DNA of 51,937 bases, from assembly GCA_021647265.1 (NCBI GenBank), contig JAKIVA010000015.1, positions 1-51,937 on the forward strand, given 5' to 3'. This stretch comes from Lutibacter sp. Its GTDB lineage: Bacteria > Bacteroidota > Bacteroidia > Flavobacteriales > Flavobacteriaceae. The translations under genes were made by a program, and so were the position numbers. This document shows, one piece after another, positions 27,974-36,383 of the stretch (the first letter of the stretch is position 1; each line of letters begins with the position of its first letter). The notes below the pieces were generated by a model that was given only the letters and a program-made list of their open reading frames with translations, ran no database searches and was not told where the DNA came from.

Positions 27974-29165
27974 ATTGAATTGTTTTTTTAAATTTTTCAA
28001 TCATTTTATTTAGTTTCACAAGTTCTTCACTAGTGATTTGATTTTTTAAGTGAATTTGTTCGCAAAACTGAAATAGTTTTTCTACACTTTCGTATGAATT
28101 TCCACTACGTGATGCTACATATTTATAAAAAGCAGTATCAATTGTTGTGGTTGGTATATGCAATTTAGTTCTAATAAATGCCAACAAATAACTTATTTTA
28201 TGTTCTGCTATATTTTTATGTTCCTGCTTTTCAAAATACATATTAGCAATTGTTCTTGTAAAAGCAACGGTTTGATTTTTTAAAGGTAACAATATAGGAA
28301 TACTACGCTGTTTTCGTTTACCCTCAAATATTATAAAAAACAATACTCCAATTAATGTGGTGTAATAAGCCCATTTCAAATATTTAGAATTTAATAAATA
28401 GTAAATGGGAGATGTTATTTTACTTTTTCCTGTTTTGTAGTATGAATCCCATAAAATGGGTAAATCTTCTCTTAAGTACGATAAAACATTGGCTGTATGT
28501 TGTTGATTTGGAGATTTTAAAATAGTATAATTTGTTAAAACCTCTGGAAAAGTATGAAAATAGAAATGCCCTTTTCCATATGAAAATTTAACAAAATTTA
28601 CTCCTTCTTCAGTACGTTCACCCTTAGTGTTTACATAACCTGTAATACCTAATACGGTTGTATTTAAAGTGTCAATTTTTGTGAATACATGATTTACAAA
28701 TGGTCTGTCAAATGAATATTCTTTTCCTTTAAAAACTTTATTTTTAAATTTAAAGAATACGTTCTCTTCTAAATTCTTACTCACTAAACGCTCCGTTTTA
28801 AAATTTAAAGTATCTATTTGAATACCATGTGTTGAAATAAAAACATCATTTCCTCTTTCAACAAATTTAAGCAGGCGCAAAAACTCTGCATCTCCAAAAT
28901 TTAGTGCTTCATCAACAAAAAAGTAAGTGCCCACACGTGTTGAATCTTCTAAGTAAACATAAGGAGGTGTATGAATATCTTTTATTTCATTTGAGAATAA
29001 ATTAGGCATTTCCTTACGTAAAACAAATGTTCCATAGGGGATTCTATGTTTTGAAACATAGCTTGGAAACCAATTAATAGGCTTCTTCTCAGTACTTTTA
29101 AGGTAAATAAACCCAAAAATTAAGACTAAAAAGGCTCCAATATATATTTTAGTTTGCTTGTCCAA
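27963..29165 (-). CDS. DUF4350 membrane protein
   Basis: The 400-residue protein has a membrane helix at residues about 6-22 and another near 273-293. Between them lies an extracytoplasmic domain resembling the DUF4350 glutaminase-like fold (YGTFVLRKEMPNLF, then FFVDEALNFGDAEFLRLLKF). The start is TTG, because no ATG lies near and it is almost joined to the upstream stop codon (one-base gap). The gene is always part of the MoxR-DUF58-DUF4129 block in Bacteroidota. The function is unknown. Confidence 0.8.
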   Translation of the reverse strand: MDKQTKIYIGAFLVLIFGFIYLKSTEKKPINWFPSYVSKHRIPYGTFVLRKEMPNLFSNEIKDIHTPPYVYLEDSTRVGTYFFVDEALNFGDAEFLRLLKFVERGNDVFISTHGIQIDTLNFKTERLVSKNLEENVFFKFKNKVFKGKEYSFDRPFVNHVFTKIDTLNTTVLGITGYVNTKGERTEEGVNFVKFSYGKGHFYFHTFPEVLTNYTILKSPNQQHTANVLSYLREDLPILWDSYYKTGKSKITSPIYYLLNSKYLKWAYYTTLIGVLFFIIFEGKRKQRSIPILLPLKNQTVAFTRTIANMYFEKQEHKNIAEHKISYLLAFIRTKLHIPTTTIDTAFYKYVASRSGNSYESVEKLFQFCEQIHLKNQITSEELVKLNKMIEKFKKTIQYGK

Positions 29166-29166
29166 T

Positions 29167-29907
29167 CTATTTTTTATGAATTAAGTTAGTTGCTTCTATA
29201 AAATCCAACTCAACACGGGCAAATTCAACTTCATTTATTACAAAATTTCCATACCAAACAAAATCGTATAGTCTTGTTAAATTGGCAAATACGTGTTGAA
29301 TATTTTTTTGTGCTATTTCTTTTGTATAATCTTCATTCGTCTTTTGTTGTTCCCAAATTATTAGCTCTTTATTTTCTAATTGTTTTAATATATTTAGATA
29401 ATAATACCGAACTGCCAACCTGTAATTTTTTTGTTGAATTGCCTGTTCTATCAATTTTGAAATATCTTTACTTTTTATTAGCTCTTCTTCTTCGGTAATT
29501 GAAACAACGGGATTATTTTTTGAGGTTATACTCGATGACTTTAAATTTACTTTTAAGAAGAATTTTAGCAAAAGAAATAACACAACCCCTAAAATAACAT
29601 ATGGCAACGCCGAAAGAATTGAGGCAAAAAGACCTTTGGCGTATTTAACTCCAAAAATCCACTCTAAGAATCGTAAAAATTGACGCCCAAGCCAATTAAA
29701 CACACGTTCAATAAATGTGGGCTCTTTATTTGCATTTTCTTCTTCATAATTAAAATCCTTATCGGTCTTATATTTTTCAAGATTTTTAGAGTCAAATTTC
29801 TTTTTAACAATACTACTACCCCTATCATTTTTAACAATAAGTGAATCTGTTTGGGCAAAAGCTGCAACAGAAAAAAGTATAAAAAAAAGAAATAGGATTC
29901 TACTCAT
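29167..29907 (-). CDS. DUF4129 membrane protein
   Basis: The protein has a signal peptide (MSRILFLFFILFSVAAFAQ), a membrane helix near residues 95-118 and a cytoplasmic C-terminal DUF4129 domain (AVRYYYLNILKQLENKELI and a conserved Trp in EQQKTNEDY). DUF4129 occurs at the end of transglutaminase-like proteins and in MoxR clusters. It is joined to its neighbours with gaps of one and three bases, so the block is translated as a coupled operon. Confidence 0.82.
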   Translation of the reverse strand: MSRILFLFFILFSVAAFAQTDSLIVKNDRGSSIVKKKFDSKNLEKYKTDKDFNYEEENANKEPTFIERVFNWLGRQFLRFLEWIFGVKYAKGLFASILSALPYVILGVVLFLLLKFFLKVNLKSSSITSKNNPVVSITEEEELIKSKDISKLIEQAIQQKNYRLAVRYYYLNILKQLENKELIIWEQQKTNEDYTKEIAQKNIQHVFANLTRLYDFVWYGNFVINEVEFARVELDFIEATNLIHKK

Positions 29908-29910
29908 AAG

Positions 29911-30801
29911 TTAGTCCTCATTATTATTGTTCCCTAAGTTTTCAATTTTTTCAAAAGTACCTGAGAAGTTTTTTTGTTCATTTAAATCGAAATAAATAAA
30001 AACTGTTGAGATTAAAGGAATTGAATACAACACAAATTGAAAAACATACGAAACAACGTTTAACATTAAATAAATTGGATCTTTAAATATCTCAAAAATA
30101 GCTGTAGGATCATCATTCTGCATCATCGTTCCCATTTTAACAAATTGATAAATTAATGCTGGAATTGAAAATGCCTGTCCTAATACCATTAGTAACATCC
30201 AAACAACAATTAACACACCAAAAGTATTCCACCACTGTCCTTTTATTAATGTAAATGCATGAGAAAAAGTATCTCCAATATTTTTATTTTCAAACACCAT
30301 TATTGATGTTGTTAGTGAAAGCACAGTACCTAAATAAATACCTGGAAGGTAACAAAATACAGCTCCAAAAACCGTTACAATAGTAACCAAAACACCCAGG
30401 CCTAAAAATTTCCAAACATTTTGAATAATATTGGTTTTAATTTCATCAAATTGTGGCTTCCCATTATTTTCTATATATGATTTTATAAAGTATAGTGAAG
30501 CCATTGAAAGCAATGTATACAATAAAATATAAACAAACATTAAGCCAAATACCCAAGAAAATATTTTAGAATAGAATGATCCCGGATTTACATCAATTTT
30601 GTCAATATCATTAAACATATCAGACATTGCAAATAAGTAAAACACCAGTGTTGCAATGGCTATAAGTAAAAATGGCCCAACTATTTTTAATACTGTTAAA
30701 AAATATGCTTTCCAGTTTTCGCGTATAAATTGAAACGTATCGGTTATGATAGCTCCTAAATCGCGTTCTTTCTTAAATTCAATAAAGTTATTCTTCTCCA
30801 T
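29911..30801 (-). CDS. Multi-spanning membrane protein of the MoxR/SpoIIM cluster
   Basis: The 296-residue protein has about six membrane helices and no clear catalytic motif. A cytoplasmic N-terminus (KKERDLGAIITDTFQFIREN) resembles the glycerophosphodiester phosphodiesterase membrane-domain group and YciC-like proteins. It overlaps the SpoIIM gene by 14 bp. The cluster context suggests a membrane or envelope stress role, but I do not recognise a specific function. Confidence 0.75.
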   Translation of the reverse strand: MEKNNFIEFKKERDLGAIITDTFQFIRENWKAYFLTVLKIVGPFLLIAIATLVFYLFAMSDMFNDIDKIDVNPGSFYSKIFSWVFGLMFVYILLYTLLSMASLYFIKSYIENNGKPQFDEIKTNIIQNVWKFLGLGVLVTIVTVFGAVFCYLPGIYLGTVLSLTTSIMVFENKNIGDTFSHAFTLIKGQWWNTFGVLIVVWMLLMVLGQAFSIPALIYQFVKMGTMMQNDDPTAIFEIFKDPIYLMLNVVSYVFQFVLYSIPLISTVFIYFDLNEQKNFSGTFEKIENLGNNNNED

Positions 30802-31756
30802 ATTGTTTTTGTTTGGTTAATTTTATAGGATATAGTACGTAATAATAAATAATTGCAATAAATGAGGTGATAATAATAAATAATGCTAGCCAGTCTGGCA
30901 TTTCAGTATGGCGAGTTACAAACCCTTCTAAAAATCCGGCAACAATAAAAAATGGTATGGTACTTACCATAATTTTTAAACCAGCTTTAAAACTTTGCTT
31001 AAAAGAGGCTAATCTTGTATAGGTTTTTGGGAAAAGTAAGCCATTTCCTAAAACTAACCCTGCACAACCTGCAATAATAATAACAGAAATTTCTATAGTA
31101 CCGTGAATCCAAATAGTACGTGAAGACTCCCATAACAACCCTTTTTCATAGAAAAAATATAAAAATGAGCCTAACATTATTCCATTACGCATCATTACAA
31201 ACAGCGTACCCACAGAAAAGAGCATTCCGTAAACAAAGGCTGTCATGGCCACTTTAATGTTATTTAAAGTAATTAAAATAAACATATTGCTTTCTTCCAT
31301 TTTTTTATACACAGCCATTGGATCTCCCTTTGCAATATTATCTAGCGTAGTATTTACATAATTATTACCTAAAATTAAACGAACAAAATCTCCATCTGCT
31401 GACGCAGAATAAGCTCCTATAATTGCAAAGAATAAAAAGGTTGAAAATGCGACAAGTAATTGTTTATGATATTTAACAAATTCCAACGGAAATTCCGTTT
31501 TAAAAAATGTTACTAGCCTGTTTTTACTCTCTTTTTTTGTTTTATAAATTTTTTGATGCGCTTTTGATGCAATAGAATTTAAATACCTTTCTGTATTACT
31601 TTGTGGGTAAAATGTTTTTGCATAGCTTAAATCATCAGTAACTTCAATGTATAAATCTGAAAGCTTATCCGGAGAAACTTGTGCTGTTTTATTGAGAACA
31701 TTTTCAAATAACAACCATTTATTTTTATTCCTTTTTATAAACGATGCTTCACGCAT
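30788..31756 (-). CDS. Stage II sporulation protein M-like (SpoIIM family) membrane protein
   Basis: The 322-residue protein carries the SpoIIM-type integral-membrane domain in residues about 100-310. The hallmarks are LFSVGTLFVMMRNGIMLGSF and WIHGTIEISVIIIAG. Outside Firmicutes, SpoIIM-like proteins are not about sporulation; in Bacteroidota they form a conserved pair with an RDD protein and the MoxR block. It is the first gene of the minus-strand block and faces the RDD gene, with 108 bp between start codons. Confidence 0.87.
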   Translation of the reverse strand: MREASFIKRNKNKWLLFENVLNKTAQVSPDKLSDLYIEVTDDLSYAKTFYPQSNTERYLNSIASKAHQKIYKTKKESKNRLVTFFKTEFPLEFVKYHKQLLVAFSTFLFFAIIGAYSASADGDFVRLILGNNYVNTTLDNIAKGDPMAVYKKMEESNMFILITLNNIKVAMTAFVYGMLFSVGTLFVMMRNGIMLGSFLYFFYEKGLLWESSRTIWIHGTIEISVIIIAGCAGLVLGNGLLFPKTYTRLASFKQSFKAGLKIMVSTIPFFIVAGFLEGFVTRHTEMPDWLALFIIITSFIAIIYYYVLYPIKLTKQKQYGEE

Positions 31757-31864
31757 TTTTTTTATTTTTGTTTTTCTTATAGTTCATTATCTTTATAATG
31801 AAACTTTGAAGTTAACGAATGTAAAAAATCAAATCGTACCAGCCAAAAAAAGATTAACTATAAA

Positions 31865-32584
31865 ATGGATAATTTTCGCATAGAAACCGCTCAAAATGTT
31901 ACAATTCAACAAAATGTAGCTTCATTATACAGCCGTATTGGTGCTTTTTTGTTAGACCTGCTCATTATTGTAGCGTATTATATGCTCATTATGTTAATTA
32001 TTATGGCACTAGATTACAAGCCAACTGAGTCAATTTATGTTTTTTATGCACTATTAAGCCTACCTGTTTTCTTTTATAGTTTAATTTTTGAAACATTAAT
32101 GAATGGACAAACACCCGGAAAATATGTGAGTAAAATTAGAGTTGTGAAAATTGATGGTTCAAAACCAACCTTTGGAAGTTACTTAATTAGATGGGTTTTA
32201 CGCATTATTGATATCAGTTTAGCCTCTGGATCTGTAGCAATACTAACTATTTTATTAAATGGGAAAGGACAGCGTTTAGGGGATTTAGCTGCGGGTACCA
32301 CTGTTATTTCTGAACTAAAAAAAATTACAATTAACGACACATTATTGGTTGATATCCCTAAAGAATATACACCTACATTTCCTCAGGTAACACTGTTAAA
32401 CGATAAAGATATACAAACTATAAAACAGTTGTATTTAACGGCAAAAAGAAGAGGGAATCATAAAACAATACTAAAACTTCATACTAAGATAATTGAAATT
32501 ACAGGAATAACAACGGAAATGAAACCTAGTAACTTTATTGATATTGTACTCAAAGATTATAATTATTTTACACAACAAATGTGA
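31865..32584 (+). CDS. RDD-family membrane protein
   Basis: The RDD domain fills residues about 20-150: SRIGAFLLDLLIIVAYYM with the conserved R and D, then GQTPGKYVSKIRVV and GQRLGDLAAGTTVI. The remaining 80 residues are soluble. Some RDD proteins are transporters for ions or compatible solutes, but the family is mainly uncharacterised. It is divergent from the SpoIIM gene, and its stop codon overlaps the ATG of the NUDIX gene by one base (TGATG). Confidence 0.85.
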   Translation: MDNFRIETAQNVTIQQNVASLYSRIGAFLLDLLIIVAYYMLIMLIIMALDYKPTESIYVFYALLSLPVFFYSLIFETLMNGQTPGKYVSKIRVVKIDGSKPTFGSYLIRWVLRIIDISLASGSVAILTILLNGKGQRLGDLAAGTTVISELKKITINDTLLVDIPKEYTPTFPQVTLLNDKDIQTIKQLYLTAKRRGNHKTILKLHTKIIEITGITTEMKPSNFIDIVLKDYNYFTQQM

Positions 32585-33216
32585 TGGATTTTAATTTTTT
32601 TAAAACAGCTATTTCAAAATTAGAAAATTCACCTGTAGGCGGATTGGAAACTCAATTTAATTTAGCTCCAAAATTAAGATTGAACTATTCACAAAATAAA
32701 ATTAAAGCTCTAAACCCAAAAAAAGCTGCTGTAGTAGCTCTTTTTTACCCAAACAATAACAACGAGACCTGTTTTTTATTAACATTAAGAGCTAGTTATA
32801 ACGGAACTCATTCTTCTCAAATTAGCTTTCCGGGAGGGAAATATGATGAAAAAGATAATAACTTAGAAAGTACAGCGCTGCGTGAAACATTTGAAGAGGT
32901 TGGAATTCATCCACATGAAATTACCATTTTTAAACAAATGACTGATGTTTTTATACCACCAAGCAATTTTTTAGTTACACCTTTTTTAGGGTATTTAGAG
33001 AGAACACCCTTATTTACTAAAAATCATGAAGTTGAAAAGTTAATTGCTGTTACAATTAAAGATTTATTAAAAGATTCTTCTATCTCAACAACAACTTTGT
33101 CTACATCTTACGCTACAGACATAGAAGTACCCTGCTTTGTATTAAATAGTTACGTTGTTTGGGGAGCTACAGCGATGATGCTTAGTGAAATCAAACAATT
33201 AATAAAGAATATTTAA
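32584..33216 (+). CDS. NUDIX hydrolase, CoA pyrophosphatase (NudL-like)
   Basis: The protein resembles NudL-type CoA diphosphatases. The motif FPGGKYDEKDNNLESTALRE followed by EEVG is the NudL version of the Nudix box (the usual variation of GGxxDxxD...TALREtxEEvG). The ATG at 32584 gives 210 residues and overlaps the RDD stop codon; a GTG at 32581 would add one residue. The likely role is cleavage of CoA or acyl-CoA to phosphopantetheine and 3',5'-ADP. Confidence 0.85.
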   Translation: MDFNFFKTAISKLENSPVGGLETQFNLAPKLRLNYSQNKIKALNPKKAAVVALFYPNNNNETCFLLTLRASYNGTHSSQISFPGGKYDEKDNNLESTALRETFEEVGIHPHEITIFKQMTDVFIPPSNFLVTPFLGYLERTPLFTKNHEVEKLIAVTIKDLLKDSSISTTTLSTSYATDIEVPCFVLNSYVVWGATAMMLSEIKQLIKNI

Positions 33217-33263
33217 ATTATTTTTTTCTTAAATTTGTATTTCATTCAAACCAAACCAACTTG

Positions 33264-34070
33264 ATGCCAATTTTAAAAAAAAATCCATTTGGACATATTT
33301 TATATATAAAAAAATGGATTATCCGTATTCTTGGAATTGTATCGCATGGACGATATCGTCGTTTTAACAAGCTTCAAATTGAAGGTTCAGAGATCATTAG
33401 AGATTTACCTGAAACAAATGTTTTATTTGTCTCCAATCATCAAACTTATTTTGCCGATGTTGCAGCAATGCTACACGTTTTTAATGCTGCTTTAAAAGGA
33501 CGTGTTGATTCTTTAAAAAATATTGGATATATATGGCATCCTAAATTAAATATTTATTTTGTTGCAGCTTCTGAAACTATGAAATCTGGCCTGTTACCAA
33601 AAATATTTGCCTACGCAGGATCTGTTTCTATACAAAGAACCTGGAGAAGTAAAGGACAGAATGTAAACAGACAAGTAAAAATGTCTGATATTAGTAATAT
33701 TAAAAAAGCATTAGATGATGGTTGGGTAATTACATTCCCACAAGGTACTACAACACCATTTAAGCCTATTAGAAGAGGTACAGCTCATATAATTAAGACA
33801 TGTAAACCTGTAGTGGTTCCAATTGTTATTGACGGGTTTAGAAGAGCTTTTGATAAAAAAGGTTTGTTGATAAAAAAACGTAATGTTTTACAATCTATGG
33901 TTATCAAAAAACCAATGGAAATTGATTATGAAAATGAAACAATTGAAGATATTGTAAAAAGAATTCAAATTGAAATTGAACAAGATCCTTCATTATTAAA
34001 AGTAGTTTCTCCAAAAGAATACAAACGTATGGAAGATGAATTAAATAAAAAGCGTAAATTCTGGAAATGA
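33264..34070 (+). CDS. 1-acyl-sn-glycerol-3-phosphate acyltransferase-family protein (PlsC-like)
   Basis: The enzyme family transfers acyl chains to lysophosphatidic acid or related lipids. Motif I reads SNHQTYFADV, with five instead of four residues between His and Asp, so this differs from the classical HX4D. Motif III is FPQGTTTPFKPIRRG in place of FPEGT. The ATG at 33264 gives 268 residues (a TTG at 33261 is one codon earlier). No clear membrane helix. Because of the altered motif I, the acceptor could be something other than LPA, for example an aminolipid. Confidence 0.8.
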   Translation: MPILKKNPFGHILYIKKWIIRILGIVSHGRYRRFNKLQIEGSEIIRDLPETNVLFVSNHQTYFADVAAMLHVFNAALKGRVDSLKNIGYIWHPKLNIYFVAASETMKSGLLPKIFAYAGSVSIQRTWRSKGQNVNRQVKMSDISNIKKALDDGWVITFPQGTTTPFKPIRRGTAHIIKTCKPVVVPIVIDGFRRAFDKKGLLIKKRNVLQSMVIKKPMEIDYENETIEDIVKRIQIEIEQDPSLLKVVSPKEYKRMEDELNKKRKFWK

Positions 34071-34078
34071 TTATATTT

Positions 34079-34111
34079 AAAAGCCACTTTCTAAAAGTAG
34101 AAAGTGGCTTT
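34079..34111. terminator. Bidirectional terminator between acyltransferase and dps
   Basis: A hairpin with 13-bp arms (AAGCCACTTTCTA / TAGAAAGTGGCTT) and a 4-base loop is flanked by A/T runs. It lies between two convergent genes. Confidence 0.85.
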
Positions 34112-34132
34112 TAAACAATACCATGTTTCTAA

Positions 34133-34603
34133 TTAATTTAACCAAGCATTTAACATCCATATTATTTTTTCTTGTTCAGCAATAAAATCACTCATCATTG
34201 AGTTTGTTCCTTCATCATTTGCTTCATCTGATTCATCTAAAATAGTACGTTCAATCTTTAATAACTCTGATAAAGAATTAATAACCAACTTTACTGCTTC
34301 AGTATCTTTAGTTATATTTTTTCCAACTGGTACTTTTGCCAATTTGGTGTAGTCTTCAAAAGTGTGTAGTGGAGTGCCTCCTAATGTTAAAATACGCTCA
34401 GCTATTAAATCAACTTTTTCCTGAGAATCTGTATAAAACTCCTCAAATTTTACATGTAATTCAAAAAAAGATTTCCCTTTAATATTCCAATGTAAACCTC
34501 TTAAATTTTGGTAATATATCTGAAAATTTGATAATAAATCATTTAAGCTTACCACTAAATTTTCTGATTTTTGTTTGTCTAATCCTAATATTGTTGTACT
34601 CAT
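34133..34603 (-). CDS. dps: Dps-family ferritin-like DNA-protecting protein
   Basis: Dps forms a dodecamer that oxidises and stores iron and protects DNA from peroxide. The ferroxidase motif is GLHWNIKGKSFFELHVKFEE, with the His, Asp/Glu and Glu ligands, followed by IAERILTLGGTP. I start it at the ATG at 34603 (156 residues), where the family begins. The longer open frame would run into the oxyR promoter region. It is divergent from oxyR, which suggests that OxyR controls it. Confidence 0.93.
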   Translation of the reverse strand: MSTTILGLDKQKSENLVVSLNDLLSNFQIYYQNLRGLHWNIKGKSFFELHVKFEEFYTDSQEKVDLIAERILTLGGTPLHTFEDYTKLAKVPVGKNITKDTEAVKLVINSLSELLKIERTILDESDEANDEGTNSMMSDFIAEQEKIIWMLNAWLN

Positions 34604-34669
34604 AATATAATTTTTATTGTTTATAAATGTTTCTTTAACTTCTACTACAAATTTATTCAAAAATAAACT

Positions 34670-34691
34670 CAATAATGCATAATTATTATTG
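34670..34691. promoter_or_regulatory. Possible OxyR operator between dps and oxyR
   Basis: The inverted repeat CAATAAT at 34670-34676 and ATTATTG at 34685-34691 (8-bp spacing) lies between the divergent start codons. LysR-type regulators usually bind inverted repeats of the T-N11-A kind. The whole intergenic region is A+T-rich, so this is a weak prediction. Confidence 0.35.
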
Positions 34692-34727
34692 ATACTTTTA
34701 ATATCTTTATCATAAATATTTATACTT

Positions 34728-35675
34728 ATGACTATTACCCAATTAAAATATGTATTAGCAGTTGCTGAATATAGAAATTTCACCATTGCATCTGAACATT
34801 GCTATGTAACTCAACCCACTTTGAGTATGCAAATTCAAAAGTTAGAAGAGGAACTTGGCACAAAAATTTTTAACCGGACAAAAAAACCTATTCAACTTAC
34901 AGAAATTGGGAGTAAAATAATTGAGCAAGCCAAAATTATTGTTGATGAAAGCAACCGTATAAATGATATTGTTGACCAGCAGAAAGGATACATTGGAGGA
35001 GATTTCAAATTGGGAATTATTCCAACAATAATGCCTACTCTTTTACCTATTTTCTTAAAAACTTTTATAAAAAAATATCCGAAAGTAAATTTAAAAATTG
35101 AAGAGCTCACTACAGATGAAATAATAAAAAAATTAACTGAAGGTCATATTGATGTCGGCATTGCTGCAACTCCTTTGGAGAATGAGACTATTAAAGAGCG
35201 TGTACTATATTACGAACCATTTGTTGGCTTTGTACCTCCAGAACACCGCCTTTTCAAAAATAAAATTATTGATGTTGAAACCTTAAATATTGAGGATATT
35301 CTATTACTTGAAGATGGGCACTGTTTTAAGGAAAGTATTATTAACCTGTGTAGTACTTTTGGAAAAAGCAATCAACGTTTTCAATTACACAGCGGAAGTT
35401 TTAACACTTTAATTAAATTATCAAAAGAAGGACTAGGCATGACTATGCTTCCCTATTTACAAACATTGGATTTAAATAACGAAGATAAAATTTATTTACG
35501 GGATTTTAATGACCCTGTACCTGCTAGAGAGGTTAGCATCATTTATCATAAATCACAACTAAAAATTCATTTAATAGACTCCTTAAAAGATGTAATTGAT
35601 GGTTTAGTTAGGGGTGTTATTGCATTTAGTGATGTTAAAATAATTAGCCCTATACACAAAAAAAGAGGAGTTTAA
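34728..35675 (+). CDS. oxyR: OxyR-type LysR-family transcriptional regulator
   Basis: The N-terminal helix-turn-helix reads MTITQLKYVLAVAEYRNFT and later YVTQPTLSMQIQKLEEELG. The C-terminal domain contains EDGHCFKESIINLC, with two Cys separated by eight residues. This matches the C199/C208 pair that forms the peroxide-sensing disulfide in E. coli OxyR. The length of 315 residues is normal. Divergence from dps, 124 bp apart, supports control of peroxide defence. The stop codon overlaps a terminator hairpin. Confidence 0.9.
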   Translation: MTITQLKYVLAVAEYRNFTIASEHCYVTQPTLSMQIQKLEEELGTKIFNRTKKPIQLTEIGSKIIEQAKIIVDESNRINDIVDQQKGYIGGDFKLGIIPTIMPTLLPIFLKTFIKKYPKVNLKIEELTTDEIIKKLTEGHIDVGIAATPLENETIKERVLYYEPFVGFVPPEHRLFKNKIIDVETLNIEDILLLEDGHCFKESIINLCSTFGKSNQRFQLHSGSFNTLIKLSKEGLGMTMLPYLQTLDLNNEDKIYLRDFNDPVPAREVSIIYHKSQLKIHLIDSLKDVIDGLVRGVIAFSDVKIISPIHKKRGV

Positions 35676-35684
35676 ACTCCTCTT
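35663..35684. terminator. Terminator overlapping the oxyR stop codon
   Basis: A perfect 22-bp palindrome (AAGAGGAGTTT / AAACTCCTCTT) is followed by a T-rich stretch on the right and an A-run on the left. The oxyR TAA lies inside it. It also ends the convergent 65-residue gene. Confidence 0.75.
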
Positions 35685-35687
35685 ATT

Positions 35688-35885
35688 TTAATATTTAACT
35701 ATTGCTAAACAAGTATGCAAATCTGGTTTATTAATTGTAAACTCCTTTAACCAAAAGTATAATTCTTTAATTTCATAAGGCAGCAATCGGTTAATTGCCT
35801 TTTCTAATTCTTTTTTAAATAACTCTTTATTAAAGCTCACTTTTTCAAGTACTGTTTTTGTATACTCAAACATTGCTCTTGCCAT
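35688..35885 (-). CDS. Small conserved hypothetical protein (65 residues)
   Basis: I recognise the type (MARAMFEYTKTVLEKVSF followed by ELEKA and RLLPYEIKEL) as a short conserved protein of Bacteroidota, but no function is known to me. It has no membrane segment or signal peptide and is probably mostly helical, with a high content of charged residues. It ends at the palindromic terminator shared with oxyR. It could be a small cytoplasmic regulator or binding protein, but nothing in the sequence decides this. Confidence 0.65.
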   Translation of the reverse strand: MARAMFEYTKTVLEKVSFNKELFKKELEKAINRLLPYEIKELYFWLKEFTINKPDLHTCLAIVKY

Positions 35886-35958
35886 AAATAATATAGATTT
35901 TAGTTGGTAAATTTAGAACGTTTCAATAATTTTTTTATTGCACTAATTTACAAAAAAA

Positions 35959-35990
35959 AAGGATATTATAAAATTAAACATCCTCTTTTT
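35959..35990 (-). terminator. Probable terminator after the 88-residue gene
   Basis: In the minus-strand direction a short AGGAT / ATCCT stem with a 15-base A+T-rich loop is followed by nine T. It lies about 20 bp beyond the stop codon of the 88-residue gene. The stem is short, so confidence is moderate. Two copies of TTAACTGAAAT lie side by side just before it. Confidence 0.5.
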
Positions 35991-36010
35991 AACTGAAATT
36001 TAACTGAAAT

Positions 36011-36277
36011 TTACAGTTTATGTATCTTTTCAAGTAATTTGTTAGCTGCTTTCTCTAGTTCTAAAGTTATGCTTTTAAAATGTGCTTTTTTATCTTCAAC
36101 ATTTTTTTCGTGAACTTTAACTATTAAAGCATCAAAAATAATAATTGATTCATCAATAATTGCTGCTGTTTTTTTGGTATCTGCTTTAGGGTTTAATAAT
36201 TCCCAAGTATAACACTCTCCTATAATATCTCCTAAAACGTAATTAATGTCTTTTTTTAAATTTTTTATGCTTGCCAT
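36011..36277 (-). CDS. Small hypothetical helical protein (88 residues)
   Basis: The protein is predicted to be helical and soluble: MASIKNLKKDINYVLGDIIG, then GECYTWELLNP and a lysine-rich C-terminal helix. It looks like a conserved small protein of Flavobacteriia, but no function is known to me. It is on the same strand as nrdGD but 106 bp downstream, and has its own terminator, so a functional link to nrdD is not shown. Confidence 0.65.
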   Translation of the reverse strand: MASIKNLKKDINYVLGDIIGECYTWELLNPKADTKKTAAIIDESIIIFDALIVKVHEKNVEDKKAHFKSITLELEKAANKLLEKIHKL

Positions 36278-36383
36278 AATAATTGTATTTATTTATTGTG
36301 CAAATTTACAAGAATTTAATACATTAACTTATTTTATTAATTAATATTATTTATTACCCGTTATTCATTACAATTTATCACCC

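Noticed and set aside
34604..34786. N-terminal extension of dps
   Set aside because: It would overlap the oxyR start; Dps proteins begin near the ATG at 34603, and the extension does not look like a domain.
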